From: Nyssa sinensis
Taxonomy: Eukaryota; Streptophyta; Magnoliopsida; Cornales; Nyssaceae
DNA: 64,000 nucleotides
Direction of reading: 5' to 3'
Assembly (NCBI GenBank): GCA_008638375.1
Contig: CM018048.1
Span: 2,009,142-2,073,141, forward strand
Shown: positions 1 to 11,214 of the stretch, in pieces
Layout: each line of letters opens with the position of its first letter
Numbering within the stretch: the first letter of the stretch is position 1
Position numbers and translations under genes: made by a program
The notes under the pieces: generated by a model
What the model saw: the letters and a program-made list of their open reading frames with translations, nothing else
Databases searched by the model: none
What the model was told of the DNA's origin: nothing

Positions 1-2198
1 ATATAAAGATTCTGGTTTCTTACATACTCTTCGTCAACATGGTACTCTTCCTCATCGTTCTTGCCCTGGCACTTCTCAACAAAATGGTCGTGCTGAATGC
101 AAACATAGACATATTCTAGACACTGTTCGGGCACTTCTTATCTCTACCTCATGCCCTGAATATTTTTAGGAGAGGCTGCTCTTACTATTGTATATACTAT
201 CAACCGTCCTTCCCTCCTCTGTCATCCATAATCAATCTCCCTATGAACGCCTTTATGGTGTTTCTCCTTACTATAGTATTTTTCATATTTTTGGTTGCGC
301 CTGTTTTGTTCTACTCCAACCACATGAGCGCTCTAAGTTGGAAACCCAAGCTCATCTCTGTTGTTTCTTAGGGTATGGAATTGAACATAAATGCTACAAA
401 TGTTGGGATCCCTACTCCAAGAGACTTCGCATTTCTTGTCATGTTGTCTTTTGGGAACACAAGATGTTCTCCTCTATCTCTCCCTTTCACAGTATCCTCC
501 ACGCAAATATCTTTATTATTTACTGATTCCTCTATTGATTTATTTCCTGATGAACCTTCTGAGCTTCTACCTGTAGGTTCTCCTAAGACATCTACTCTGT
601 CTGATGATCCTGCCATTGCAACTGACTCATCGGCCATTGACACTGATCCACCAGCCATTGCCACTGGTTCACCTGCCTCCAGCTCATCCTCTGATATCTC
701 CACTACGGGTCCTCTACCTCGTCGTTCATACGGGTAAGGGAACCACCTACTCGTCTCTATGACTATCATTATTTTTCTACCACATTCTTTCCTATCATGA
801 GCCTCACTCTTATCATAAGGCTAGTTCTAACCCTCTTTGACAGCAAGCAACGACAAAAGAATTGTAGGCACTCGAGAAAACACATACTTGGGACCTTGTC
901 GATCTATCTCCTAACAAAAAGGCTATGGGTTGCAAGTGGGTTTACAAAATTAAAACGCACTCTGATGGTTCTATTGACAGATACAAGACTCGTCTCATGG
1001 CCAAAGGCTTTACCCAAGAATATGGAATTGACTATGAAGAGACCTTTGCCCTTGTTGCCCATCTCACCTCTGTACGCAGTAGTTGTTGTTCGTAAATGGG
1101 GTTTATTTCAAATGGATGTGAAAAATGCCTTCTTAAATGGCGACCTTAAAGAGGACATCTTTATGCAACCCCCTCCTGGCTACAACCATCCTCCTCACAA
1201 AGTTTGCAAGCTTTGTCGTGCTCTCTATGGACTTAAGCAGGCTCCTCGTGCTTGGTTTGCTAAGTTTAGCTCTGTTATTGGAGACTTCGGTTTCACTTTC
1301 AGTTCTTATGATTCTGCCCTCTTTCTCCGCAAGTCTACTCGTGGGTCTATCCTATAACTTCTTTATGTTGATGACATGATCATCACTGGCGATGATTTCA
1401 CTGGCATTACCGATTTAAAACAGTTCCTCAATCAACATTTTGAAATGAAGGATCTTAGACCTCTCAATTATTTTCTAGGCCTCGAGATTTCTTCTGATTC
1501 TGACAGTTACTACCTTTCTCAAGCAAAATATGCTTCCAATCTCCTTGCTCGTGCCGGGCTCAATGACAATAAGATTGAGCCCAATACTCGCCTCACCCCA
1601 TTGGATGGCATCCCGCTCACCGATACCACTTTATATCGCCAGCTGGTTGGGAATCTTGTCTATCTTATTGGTACTCGACCTGACATTGCTCATGTTGTTC
1701 ATATTGTGAGTCAGTTCTTGTCTGCTCCTCGCTCTATTCACTATACAGTCGTCCTTCGTATTCTTCGCTATGTTAAGGGAACGATGTTCCATAGCCTTCA
1801 CTTTTTTACTCATTCCTCCATTGATTTACGTGCCTATTCTAATGCTAATTAGGCAAGGGATCCCACTAATCGTCGTTCTACCATTGGTTTCTGTTTCTTT
1901 CTTGGTACTTCTCTCATCTCTTGGCGTAGCAAGAAGCAGACTGTCATTGCCAAATCAAGTACTAAAGCAGAATATCGTGCTCTTGCAGATGCCACCTAAG
2001 AGCTTCTTTGGCTTTGTTGGTTACTTGCAAACATGGATGTACCTCACACCTCTGCTACCACTCTTCATTGTGACAATCACAGTGGACAAGTTATTTTCAA
2101 CAATCATCAACATCCCATCTCAATTATCTCACTACACTTTCATAAAGTGGGACTCACCATTCATAAGTTCCATAACTAGAACTTATTTCTTGTGACAG
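1..2198 (+). pseudogene. Ty1/copia retrotransposon pol, left-truncated and degenerate
   Basis: This is the back half of a copia polyprotein, cut by the window edge. The integrase end is readable from base 2 (QNGRAECKHR, containing the catalytic Glu), followed by the post-integrase linker. Reverse transcriptase follows: KGFTQEYGIDYEETFA near 1005, WLFQMDVKNAFLNGDL-like near 1105-1145, LYGLKQAPRAW near 1226 and YVDDMIITGDD near 1367. RNase H ([14 protein letters not shown], then a CDN motif) runs to about 2100. The reading frame changes several times, and a TAA lies just before YVDD at about 1354, so it cannot make a complete polyprotein. Domain order INT-RT-RH shows it is copia rather than gypsy. 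The C-terminal end trails into non-coding sequence near 2198. Confidence 0.92.
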
Positions 2199-2498
2199 GG
2201 TGAGTTATAAGGTGAGCCAGTGAGACAATTAGGATGAAACACCCAACTTTATTTAATTATTCTATTGAACCTATCTGATATCATCCTGCCTTTTGGACCA
2301 CACATCGTTAGAAGGTGCTTCTGTGGCATTAGGGTCGCAAGAGTTTCATCTGGTTGAAAATTTTGGCCCAAAATCATCCGTGCACTTCAATTCTAACAGA
2401 GCCTTGATCAAAGGGAAACACGCTTCAGAATCATGAGAGAATTGTTGAGGTCATGTATCAGTGGTAGCCTCTTTCAGGTCCTCACTTTGAGTTATATT
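2199..2498. other. Non-coding stretch between copia pol and solo LTR
   Basis: I see no convincing coding region. It probably holds the 3' untranslated region of the preceding copia element, but I could not identify a polypurine tract or a matching LTR start here. Confidence 0.4.
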
Positions 2499-2503
2499 AA
2501 GTG

Positions 2504-2531
2504 TGTTAGAGATATGGTTTAAGTAAACTAA

Positions 2532-2563
<32 letters not shown>

Positions 2564-2780
2564 TATATGCGGAGTATAGAGTTAGGATATCAATGTAGCC
2601 GATTAGGATTAAAAATTAATTGCGATGTAGTATAAATACGTTGTAACCCTATTTTTTACATAATAAAAAAGATAGCCTGCACCCGTAAATATAGACACAT
2701 TGACGAACCACCTAAATTTTCTTTGTCAAATTCTCCTTTTTTCTCTAACTCTTAATACATAAATTATTAATTTCACAACA
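2504..2780 (+). mobile_element. Solo LTR of a Ty1/copia element with 5-bp TSD
   Basis: The 277-bp unit starts TGTTAGAGATATGG and ends TTTCACAACA, the usual TG...CA termini of a copia LTR. It is flanked on both sides by AAGTG (2499-2503 and 2781-2785), a perfect 5-bp target site duplication. Inside are a (TG)/(TA) microsatellite, a TATA-like AGTATAAATACG near 2629 and an AATAAA polyadenylation signal near 2662, in LTR order. No internal region is attached, so it is a solo LTR left by recombination between two LTRs. It is independent of the copia pol pseudogene to its left. Confidence 0.85.
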
Positions 2781-2850
2781 AAGTGGTTTCAATTAAAAAA
2801 AAAAAAAAGAAACAACAAGAGAAAAAAAAAAATCGTATGCTTGCGCATAC

Positions 2851-3028
2851 CAAGGGTGGATGTATATGGAGGCTTGGGAGGCTGTAGCCCCCCAAATTTT
2901 CCAAAAGAAATTTCTTACATGTAAATTGCCCTCAAATTTTAAGATTAAAAAAATGTTTTCTTCCAAATTTTGTGAATAAAAATGTTTTCCCGTCAAGCTT
3001 GAAAAAAAATAATTTGACTCCACCCTTG
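2851..3028. mobile_element. Small TIR element (hAT-like MITE, 178 bp)
   Basis: The segment begins CAAGGGTGGA and ends TCCACCCTTG, a perfect 10-bp terminal inverted repeat. The interior is AT-rich and non-coding, with a GGCTGTAGCCCCCC motif near one end. The 8-bp flanks do not match clearly, so the superfamily is uncertain. Sequences near 31381-31420 and 47633-47673 share the run of C residues followed by a TTGCCCTTG or CCGCCCTTG end, suggesting further decayed members of the same family. Confidence 0.5.
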
Positions 3029-3303
3029 ACGCGTGCAAATATATACACATATCCCTTCAGTGGAGTCTCATTTTCCAGAACAAATCTGGTTGGAAAGATG
3101 CAGAATTGCAGAGAGTCATCAGTCCAAGTTGAACATTGGACAAACCGCTGAATTTGTTCTGGAATCATTTTTAACTATGTGAATGGTTTAACATTCAGGA
3201 AGAAAAATAAATTTATATAATAAACTGTAATTGATTTAATTTATAAACTCGATCTATTCAAAAATTACTTATGTTTTGTGAACACCTCACTTGAATTGAA
3301 AAG

Positions 3304-3555
3304 TCAAAAAGGTGAAATTCGTAAGCTAACTGAAGAAGGATTGCCTTCTAGTTTGTCATCATACCAAGGATAGCCTTTGGGAGCACTGAAAATATTTTCG
3401 TATGCCCATACGTAAGTGGTAGGTGCGTATGTAACCATCCTGTTCTTAACGAGTATAGTTGGAGTTGGAGAGAGATCTTTAACCTCAAAAACATTGCAAA
3501 GACCTTCATTATTAGCATCATTGGTAATGGAAGTGAAACTCTTGCTGTAACACAA
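3304..3555 (-). CDS. Unrecognised protein-like reading frame, possibly an orphan exon
   Basis: An open frame of 83 codons ends in TGA. Its composition is protein-like, with few low-complexity stretches and motifs such as LCNVFEVKDLSPTPTILV and YVWAYENIFSAPKGYPWYDD. A pyrimidine/TTACAG splice-acceptor-like sequence lies just upstream on the - strand near 3546, so it could be the last exon of a gene whose other exons are missing. I do not recognise the family. It is isolated among transposon remnants and is probably a gene relic. Confidence 0.3.
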   Translation of the reverse strand: MCYSKSFTSITNDANNEGLCNVFEVKDLSPTPTILVKNRMVTYAPTTYVWAYENIFSAPKGYPWYDDKLEGNPSSVSLRISPF

Positions 3556-3559
3556 ATTT

Positions 3560-4640
3560 GGACTCTGTCAAAATCATGAATATTTTCTTCAGAAATATTT
3601 TTAAGATTTTTTAATTTTTAATTTCTAAATTTGTGTTTAACTCAAATTTGTTATTTTTAATAATTTTATTATTTTTTATTATTTCCTCTCTTAAGTAAGT
3701 TTTTTTTATTCTACTAGAATGAGGATTCTCAATATCTCCACTAACATCTTTGATTTTTGATCATTAATAATAAAACAATTGGAGAATGGTTCTATTATTT
3801 ACTAGTGAATTCTGAATTTTGGGTATAGATGTGCCCATAATCACTCTTCATATTTTGTATTACGTTAATTGGTATCAGAACCAGCATAGAGTTAATTGAC
3901 TGTATGGCAATTAGTAGAGATGGAAGTAGAAATCGTATCTAGGATGATTATAAGAAACAATTTGTTACTTGTTTAAGGTCTTGGATATAAGAAAATTGTG
4001 AATATAATAAGTATTGTACCAACGAAAGGATTTGCAATCAACTAGTTTATAAACACGTATCTATTCAAAGAACTTTGTGCAATAATGGAAGATTTGTTGA
4101 ATTTGATAGTATATTATATTTTGAAGACTTTTTTTATTGAATATATGATTTGGATGATTGTCTTGAATTAGGAGATAAAAAAATTTGATCACAAGATAAA
4201 AAAAACTTATAGAATTAGAGAAATCGTGATGGTTTATGTTATAGAGGCATAGACAAGAGTAAGGTAAAAAATGCACTTATTCAAGGTTAAAATTAATGAA
4301 GTTCCTGATGGATAATTTTTTGTTAAAAAATCATTTAAAGATTTTAGAAGATGAATACAAATTAACTTAGGATTATGTTAGAGTATCAAAATATATAATT
4401 CATAACAAAGAAGAAACTCTAAAACCACTTCCTTGCATAAATGGAAAAGTACAAGGAAAATCTGAATTTGTTAATTAATAAGGTGACTTTAACCGATGAG
4501 GTTACAAATATTAAATTGTTGAAAGATGTACACATCCTTACATAGATCCCTCTTGTCATAGGCAATGCAAAAAATTATTACTTCGATAAGTCACATTATT
4601 CGAATACTATTTTTTGGATAAACATAAATAAATCATGGTA
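3560..4640 (+). mobile_element. Left half of a non-autonomous LTR retrotransposon (degenerate 5' LTR, PBS, internal region)
   Basis: An AT-rich LTR-like stretch ends near 3868 and is followed at 3870-3883 by TGGTATCAGAACCA, close to the initiator-methionine tRNA primer-binding site. The internal sequence (about 3890-4620) matches by eye the internal region of the element at 54.4-55.2 kb, for example GATTTGGATGATT followed by GTCTTGA or TTCTTGA. Reading frames are riddled with stops. Homology ends near 4620. The continuing right half of the same family is found at 29.7-30.6 kb. Confidence 0.6.
3870..3883 (+). promoter_or_regulatory. Primer-binding site, tRNA-iMet type
   Basis: TGGTATCAGAACCA matches the canonical plant retrotransposon PBS TGGTATCAGAGC with one substitution in its core. 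It marks the end of the 5' LTR of the degenerate element here. Confidence 0.7.
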
Positions 4641-4660
4641 ACATTATTCCATCAAGAAGA

Positions 4661-4858
4661 GTGGTGACTGGAAATGGCCCGCCCCCTGCTCTTCAGCAAT
4701 CCTTCAACAGTTCAAATACTCAACTCCTAATTCCTTTCTCCCTAAACACCTCAGTCCCAGACCAAGGCCGGTGGACTCTTAACAAGGAGGGAGTTTACAG
4801 TTCCACTTCAGCTTGGAATGCTTTGAGAACCATAATCACCCAAAATTGTCTAGTTTAG
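4661..4858 (+). pseudogene. LINE remnant (end of reverse transcriptase / start of zf-RVT region)
   Basis: An open stretch of 65 codons contains RWTLNKEGVYSSTSAWNALR. This resembles the plant LINE segment (D..W....G.YS..SAW..) that precedes the zinc-binding domain after reverse transcriptase. A diverged second copy lies at 35365-35545. The catalytic domain is absent, so only a scrap remains. Confidence 0.55.
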
Positions 4859-4859
4859 A

Positions 4860-5164
4860 GAAATATCTTTCACGGTATGAACAAAGATGTCCCTTTCGTC
4901 ATCCAACTTGAGCTCCTCTCTTTGCAAGAAATAGAGAGTTTGATTATTCTCTTTAGTTTTTTTGTGTTTTTGTTGGGTTGTCGGCTTGCTGATTCTCTCT
5001 CTTTGTTGTTTTCTTTTGCTTTTGTCTTCTTTTTTTGGAGGGTAGTCGTCATTTTTTTTCTTGCCTTTTTGGCTAATAATCTTAATTCCCACAAAAAAAA
5101 AAACATGTTCCAAAGTTTTGCTTTCATCTTTTGGATGGTTTGCAATCACAGTCTACTGATTATT
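4860..5164. other. Low-complexity T-rich spacer
   Basis: This T-rich and then mixed sequence yields open frames on both strands only because of biased composition. No domain, splice pattern or repeat family could be recognised. Confidence 0.4.
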
Positions 5165-5310
5165 AATTAAGAGCGAACCACTTAATCAGATGGACCCAAA
5201 AGTTTATGTCGAGTCCTCTTTTTGCATTTACCGATCATCCTTCATTCCTTCTGTTTGCAAATGGGGACAAATTTTGTTGAATTATAGTCTTTGTGTCTGG
5301 TCTTTGGCAG

Positions 5311-5335
<25 letters not shown>
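5165..5335. repeat. Dispersed repeat B, copy 1
   Basis: The block starts near ATTAAGAGCGAACCACTTAAT and contains GGGGACAAATTTTGTTGAAT, TATAGTCTTTGTGTCTGG and TTTGGCAGTGA. It aligns by eye to 30598-30745 over its whole length. It ends in a (TA)n run (about 5316-5347). Its nature is unknown. Confidence 0.6.
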
Positions 5336-5347
<12 letters not shown>

Positions 5348-5349
<2 letters not shown>

Positions 5350-6198
5350 AGTTTTATTCTTAAGAGGATGGCTGAGTGAGCAGTAAACAATAACTAAGAA
5401 GTTTGAAGTCAGTTTATACAGGACATTGTCCTGACTTTAATTGATTTCTTTTCTAGTAAACAGTAAAATTAGTCCTCTGAACTAGTCGGTACGAAGGGTC
5501 AGGTCTCTTGTTAGTATACGGTGAAATTTTCAAATTAGTCAATCCGAAAAATCGAATATTGAATTATTAAAAAAACTAGTTTTACCCCATCTATTCCTAT
5601 GTAAATTAGAATCTTAAAAGAAAAAAAGATACTGTAAAACAAAATAATTAGAAAAAATGAATGTAATAATGTTTTAAAAAAAAGTAGGGCCAAAAATTAG
5701 ATATAAGAGGTTGTTTTCGAATATAAATTTAGAATTCCCACAAAGTAAAAAATGAATAAGAAAAATTTACAAGTCCTATAGAAAAAGAATTCTATAAAAT
5801 GTTTTAATTGCAGGAGTGGATAACCTATCAAAAAAATAGTCTAAAAATGTGGAAAGCTCTAGAAGAAAAGATTTTAAAGAAGTTATGATAGCAAGGAGTC
5901 TTGACACTTAGAAAACAAAAGAAAAAGTGGCTTCTAAAATTCGAATTAAAAAAAAAAAGACAAATATATTGGATCAGAGAAACTTCGTTTTTATTTACGA
6001 ATGTATTACAATTTTAGTATGTCACACCTATATAATTACATATATATTATATGACTATTTAATTTTAACAAAATAAAATTAAAAAATATATGTACATTAT
6101 ATATGTGACAGATTATAATTAAGATACGTACTCAGATAGGTTAAAAGTTCTTCTTACCTAGTATAGAATTAAGTATTGTCCTTAAAAAAAAAAAAAAA
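5348..6198. other. AT-rich intergenic spacer
   Basis: The sequence is A/T-rich with homopolymer runs and frequent stops in all frames. I see no gene, RNA or structured repeat in it. Confidence 0.5.
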
Positions 6199-6615
6199 GT
6201 AACTTACACTGATCTTCCCTAGACAAACTATAATTACCTCATTTCAATGAAATTTTTTCTTTAAATGATCAAAATTGTGTCCTTCCAAAAAAATTTTCAA
6301 TTTTAAACTTTTTTATTTTTAAATAAATATTCATTAAAACTTTAAATTTATTTTTATATAAAATAAAAATAAGTTATTTACCTTAAACATTTTTATATAA
6401 AATAAAAAAAATTCTTAAAAAAATGTTAAAGAAAACTGGTCAAAGTTTTAAAAAGAAAATGAAAGGATGATTTTGTTATTTTGAAGAAAAAATTTGTCTG
6501 GAGGGACGTAATGATAATTTGTCAAAAAAATAGAGGAAATCAATGTAATTTTAGAAATCCAAGAGGAAGTCAGTATAATTGTTAGCAATCTCAAGAGAGG
6601 TCACTGTAATTTACC
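6199..6615. mobile_element. Foldback MITE-like element, Mutator-like
   Basis: The left end (GTAACTTACACTGATC) and the reverse complement of the right end (GGTAAATTACAGTGACC) form an imperfect inverted repeat that continues inward for roughly 100 bp on each side. The TAAATTACA terminal pattern is shared with the elements at 40986, 47701 and 52171. No clear target duplication was found here because both flanks are A-rich. Confidence 0.5.
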
Positions 6616-6906
6616 CTAAATAAAATTATCAAAAAAGAGTATCATTGAAATATAATAAAATGTACAATACTTAAAAAGACTGAGTACTTTTATATAGATA
6701 TTGTTGGGACAGTATGAACAAATTTGTAGGCTTTGACGCGTATTTAAAGACATTTTTTTAGAACGTAATTTGTCACCACTCGGTAGAGTTTGCTGATAAG
6801 TTTCTAGTAAAGTCGTCCTTAAAATATAACAAAACATTTGGTTCGAAAAACTGCAACTAGCAAAATTGAAAGATTTCCTGTGAAATCCTTTAATTATAAT
6901 TTTTAT

Positions 6907-6917
<11 letters not shown>

Positions 6918-6964
<47 letters not shown>
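6918..6964. repeat. (GA)n microsatellite
   Basis: About 23 uninterrupted GA units follow a short (TG)n run. The reading frame across it encodes only a Glu/Arg repeat and is not a gene. Confidence 0.95.
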
Positions 6965-6968
<4 letters not shown>

Positions 6969-7432
6969 ATTGATAATGATTTTAATTCGTTGTGCTGTAG
7001 TATTTATAGACACAGATGTCTCTTTTCTCAAAAGACACAGCCTGTTCGTAAATACTCAACATATATGACTTTTCAAAGACTCACAACCATATTCATTTAA
7101 TGTGTCTTTTAAAAAAAATCATAATATTTTTGAAATATCCATTCAATATGCTCATTTATAAAATATCTATTCAATGCATTTATTTGATCATCTCTAATCT
7201 AGACCGTTGATTAAAAAATTCAAAAATTAAATTAATCAAAAATTGATTTATTTTTTATGAATTTGTGTTGCGTGCAAAGACGTGTACAAATTATTACGTA
7301 TAATTCGCATAAGTTACAATTCATTTAAGCTTGCTTCAATCCATGAATCAACAAAAACATTATGTACAAAACCGATGCAAAATAAAGATAAAAAATATTA
7401 TGCAATCAAACACAAAAAAAAATTGTCTCAAC
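6965..7432. other. Non-coding spacer
   Basis: AT-rich, stop-rich sequence. No feature recognised. Confidence 0.4.
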
Positions 7433-7433
7433 A

Positions 7434-7471
<38 letters not shown>

Positions 7472-7475
7472 AGAC
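7433..7475. repeat. (TG)n(TA)n compound microsatellite
   Basis: A short TG run passes into a (TA)n run. A similar compound run occurs at 7820-7853. Confidence 0.9.
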
Positions 7476-7522
7476 TTATAAGCTTTGCTCAACATAATAA
7501 GACTTATAAGCTTGGCTCAACA

Positions 7523-7765
7523 TATATAAATATAGATATAGATAAGACTTAAAAGCTTTCTACATGGAAGTCGAAATCATACATGTGTGAGCGGAAATAT
7601 AGATATAAATATAAATATAGACAAGACTGAAAGGCTTTGTACGTGGAAGACGAAATCATACATGTGTGAGCGGAAATATAGATATAAATATAAATATAGA
7701 CAAGACTGAAAGGCTTTGTACGTGGAAGACGAAATCATACATGTGTGGGTTGAAATCTACAAGGG
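7523..7765. repeat. Tandem repeat, about 79-bp unit, three copies
   Basis: CATACATGTGTGAG recurs at about 7578 and 7657, and a variant at about 7736, giving a 79-bp period. Each unit includes GGCTTTGTACGTGGAAGACG and an A/T-rich ATAGATATAAATATAAATATAG segment. The last unit runs into dispersed repeat A. Confidence 0.8.
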
Positions 7766-7822
7766 CAGACGAAATCATACATGTGTGGGTGGCGTGATAG
7801 AATGAACGTCGACCAGTATGTA

Positions 7823-7855
<33 letters not shown>

Positions 7856-8065
7856 GACCTCATTTCAGCTTGGATAGTTCGCATAAAACATCAGTCATAA
7901 TCTGCCAATGAAATGAGGAAGCTTCCATTATATGGCCGGACAATTAGTGCTCCCTTCAAATCTCACAATATGACTTTTAGCTCCAAACAAAGCCTTTTCC
8001 AGCACAAGTACATAACCAAAAAGTGATTTTGGTTTTGGAAGTGTACGTTGGTTTTTGATGTTCCG
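7735..8065. repeat. Dispersed repeat A, copy 1
   Basis: The block contains GACGAAATCATACATGTGTG, GGTGGCGTGATAGAATGAA, CATCAGTCATAATCTGCCAA, GGAAGCTTCCATTATATGG and ACAAAGCCTTTTCCAGCACA in that order. The same order occurs at 36965-37345 and, shortened, at 31066-31190. Those two copies lie upstream of the LEA_2 genes. This copy is followed by the Tat element and has no gene beside it. Confidence 0.75.
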
Positions 8066-8130
8066 ATACCGACTTGTTAAAGATTAGCGGAAGCTTTAAC
8101 ATTAATTTTTTTTAATTTTGTTTTAATATT

Positions 8131-8756
8131 TGATATACCATAAAAGAGCAGGCCAATCAGCACGTGACACATATGAGCATAATTCAACTCATGCTCGGTC
8201 AACACAGTTCTCACTCAGCCAATAACTGAAAGCTCAAGCATCCAGATCAGCACAAAAGGTCGGAAGTAACCGAACATATGCCTTCAGAGCACATATATCC
8301 GGACAAGGGTCTTAGAGCTGATCACGGGATCCAGACCAACATTTCAGACCTCGTCACCGCCTTAGCGGATGCCGAGCAGGGAATAAGGAAGCAGTCTTCA
8401 ACAAGGAAACAGCCTTCAACAAGGAAACAGTCTTCAACAAGGGAACTACCATCTATGGTTATCTCTATGCGATACTCAACAAGGTAACTGCAATCTCTGA
8501 TGATCAAATCCCTACAATCATGGCTCCGAATCCTAATCAACTTAGGAAGGCCACGGTCTATAAATTAAACCCTAAAGGTACGCTTTATTTTCATGCTCAT
8601 TCTTTGGCTTTCAATACAGTCTTTCAATTCCTTTTACTTACTTAAGCATCGGAGCGGCTACCACCGAAGCCAATTCGATGGACCTCTGATCGTCTTTCTG
8701 AGTGTTCTACAGGTCACGGAGCCCACACTTATTGCAAGTCAAAAAGTGCAGCATCA
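8131..8756 (+). repeat. 5' LTR of Tat element
   Basis: Starts TGATATACC and ends GTGCAGCATCA (TGAT...ATCA termini). It holds four copies of a CTTCAACAAGG-type subrepeat at about 8395-8490, which could be enhancer repeats. A TATAAAT box lies at 8559-8565. The PBS follows immediately. Confidence 0.92.
8559..8565 (+). promoter_or_regulatory. TATA box of the 5' LTR
   Basis: TATAAAT in the context ACGGTCTATAAATTAAACCC sits about 200 bp before the LTR end. The 3' LTR has the same sequence. It would start the genomic RNA near 8590. Confidence 0.65.
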
Positions 8757-8757
8757 G

Positions 8758-8780
8758 TTTGGCGCCGTCTATGGGAACGA
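8758..8780 (+). promoter_or_regulatory. Primer-binding site, TGGCGCCGT type
   Basis: TTTGGCGCCGTCTATGGGAA starts one base after the 5' LTR. The TGGCGCCGT core is complementary to the 3' end expected of plant tRNA-Asp. Similarity fades after nine bases, so the tRNA assignment is tentative. Confidence 0.6.
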
Positions 8781-8833
8781 CTAATCTCCAAGTGCTCTAT
8801 TCATAAACTCATCTTTTTCCTCACCGGAAAACC

Positions 8834-10053
8834 ATGGCACCAAATCTCCGACCGCGACAGAATACTCAGAATTCGCAAAACTCTCAACGTCAACCGCCTG
8901 CTCCTCGTACAAAGGGACCAGCGGTTAACCCCATGTGACAAGAGATCAAATCGATCAAACGACACAATGAACTGGTGCAAGAACAGTTGCTTGCCATCAC
9001 TAGAACGCTGGCAACACTCACACAAAACCAAGCAGTGGGTTCTCCTAACCCGCCGGTCAACTTCGCTGCGGGAACGCAACCTCCTGTTGCCACGGAGAAT
9101 GAAGAACTCCATGAGCAGGCTCTAACTAACCAGCCGGGGCACCCCCTGGGCGTTGCCCGCGTTGGCAGAGATCCCCAACCGTTAGCAGCTCCAGGCTAGG
9201 GAACATCAGCCTTCGTTCCTGACGTCCATTACCGGAGTACTACTCGGGCCCCAACTCCAAGGGCCTCCGGAGCACATCCGGCACCGTAGGAGCCTCATCC
9301 CTATGCAGCACCAATCCCTCCGGTTCGGAATCCTCCTCCGTCTGAAGGGCATACTCAACCCTACTACCCTGAAGCCGAGGCTATCAAGCAGGGTTCGCAA
9401 GATGTCAGACTCAGGGACCCACGGAGGGTAGAGGAAATTGCCGAGTCTATGGACCGAACAATCTCCTTGAGATGACCTCAGAACCCTCCAGAACAAGATG
9501 AATTGGCCAGGCTGGTCGGAAGACCAGCCACTCCGTTCACTCACGCCATCATGTCAAAAAAGAGGCCCAAAAAGTTCATGGTGCCCAAGTTCACCCTATA
9601 TGATGGACATGGAGATCCAGGAGATCATCTCTCGCACTACCAGCATACGATGGCCCTTCACGAGGCCTCTGATGCTTTCATGTGCCGAACTTTCATCACC
9701 AGCTTGAAGGGAACTGCTCTGAAGTGGTTCCACAACCTCCCTCCGAACTCAATTACCAGCTTCTACGAGCTTGGTAGACAGTTCTTGGACAGGTTTATAC
9801 CAGCAGGAGGCTCAGAAGGGGCCCAGAGTTCCTGTTAAATGTCAAGCAGACTAGGGAGGAATCCCTCAGAGCGTACATCGCGCGCTTCAATACCAAACTC
9901 ACGGAGATCATTGACTGCAGCCCGAAATTCCTTGTAGCAGCCCTAACTGCTGGACTTGCCCAAGGTGTATTCAGATACTCCTTGACAAAGAGCCCTCCAG
10001 CTGATATGGCGGCATTAATGGATCGGGCCAGAAAGTACATCAACCTGGAATAA
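8834..10053 (+). pseudogene. Tat element gag (N-terminal and capsid region), broken
   Basis: The frame opens at ATG 8834 in good context. It shows a Gln/Pro/Arg-rich N-terminus, then a retrotransposon gag capsid segment at about 9545-9830 (KFTLYDGHGDPGDHLSHY, TALKWFHNLP). In-frame stops occur at 8936 (TGA), 9197 (TAG), 9287 (TAG) and 9473 (TGA). The reading frame shifts near 9815-9835, after which capsid-like sequence (REESLRAYIARFN) continues to a TAA at 10051. The protein would have packaged element RNA. This copy cannot make it intact. Confidence 0.85.
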
Positions 10054-11214
10054 GCCAACCGCACATCCCAGAAGGGCAAAGATCAGACCCAGAGGGACAA
10101 TCCGAAGAGGGAGGACCACAAGAAGGAGGATCACAGAAGAGACTCCAACAAAAAGAGGGTCAGGAGCCCAGAAAAGAGAACAGCTCCCAGAGCTGTGTAC
10201 AATTCCGGACCAAGGGAGTTCACTAACTTCACTCCCTTAAACACCACACCGAACCAGGTACTCCGGCAGATCCGAGATCGGGAGAACCTGAGGTGGCCGG
10301 AGCCAATCAAAGGAGATCCCAGTTTTCGGGACCAAAGTAAGTATTGTAATTTCCATAAAGATCATGGACATACAACTAACACATGCAGGACCCTCCGATA
10401 TGAGATAGAGCAGCTCATAAAGAAGGGGCGTCTTCGGGAGTTCGTCAAGCAGGACGGAAGACAGAACCCCCAAGAAGATAAGCCTCAACAACGGCCAGAC
10501 CAAAGGCCCGAACAGAGGCAGGAGCAGAGGGAGGGACGAAACGAACCTCAGAGGCAGAACAACCACATCATCTACGTCCTCCATGCTGACTCCCCTACCA
10601 TAGGAATGTCCAACAGGGCAAGAAAGAGATATGCTCGGGAGGCCAGAGCTGCCCCGAACGTATTACAGATCTCCAACGTAGAAAAGAGGTTCAAGCCAGC
10701 ACCAGAGATCCAATTCACTGAACAAGACCTAACAGGGGTACACTGCCCTCACAGTGATGCCCCTCACAGTGATGCCCTTGTTATCACACTCAAGATCGCC
10801 AACTGCGAGATCAGGAGAGTCCTGGTCGATACTGGCAACTCCGTCAACATACTGTTTTATGAGCCACTTAAACAGATGGGGATGGACCATGACAGCGTCA
10901 AGCCCACTACTGCCGTGATGGCTGCCTTTGATGGCAATCTCAGCACCCCGTTGGGGAGAGTCGACCTTTCTATCACTGTAGGAGAGGGTGAAGGGCAGAA
11001 GACCACCATCCCAGAGTACATGGTGCTAAACATGAGATCTCCCTACAACGTCATAATCGGGAGACCCTGGTTGCACCAGATAGGGGCAGTCACTTCAACC
11101 CTCCATCAGTGTCTGAAGTACGTCCACAACCAGAGCGTTCACTCTGTCAAAGGGTGTCAGCCAACCTCCCGAGAGTGCCACGCTATTGGTCTCAAGGAAA
11201 AGGCTCCTAAATAG
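10054..11214 (+). pseudogene. Tat element gag C-terminus (zinc knuckle) and aspartic protease
   Basis: A charged Lys/Arg/Gln linker leads to a knuckle-like Cys/His cluster (YCNFHKDHGHTTNTC, 10342-10387), as found in Tat-type gag. The retropepsin active site is VDTGNSVNILF (Asp codon at 10828), followed by the conserved NVIIGRPWLH near 11048. The frame is open from at least 10195 to a TAG at 11212. The same frame then continues into reverse transcriptase, so that stop probably interrupts one gag-pol frame rather than marking a normal end. Confidence 0.85.

Noticed and set aside
6906..7100. A frame with a long Glu/Arg repeat
   Set aside because: The repeat is the (GA)n microsatellite; nothing else in the frame is protein-like.
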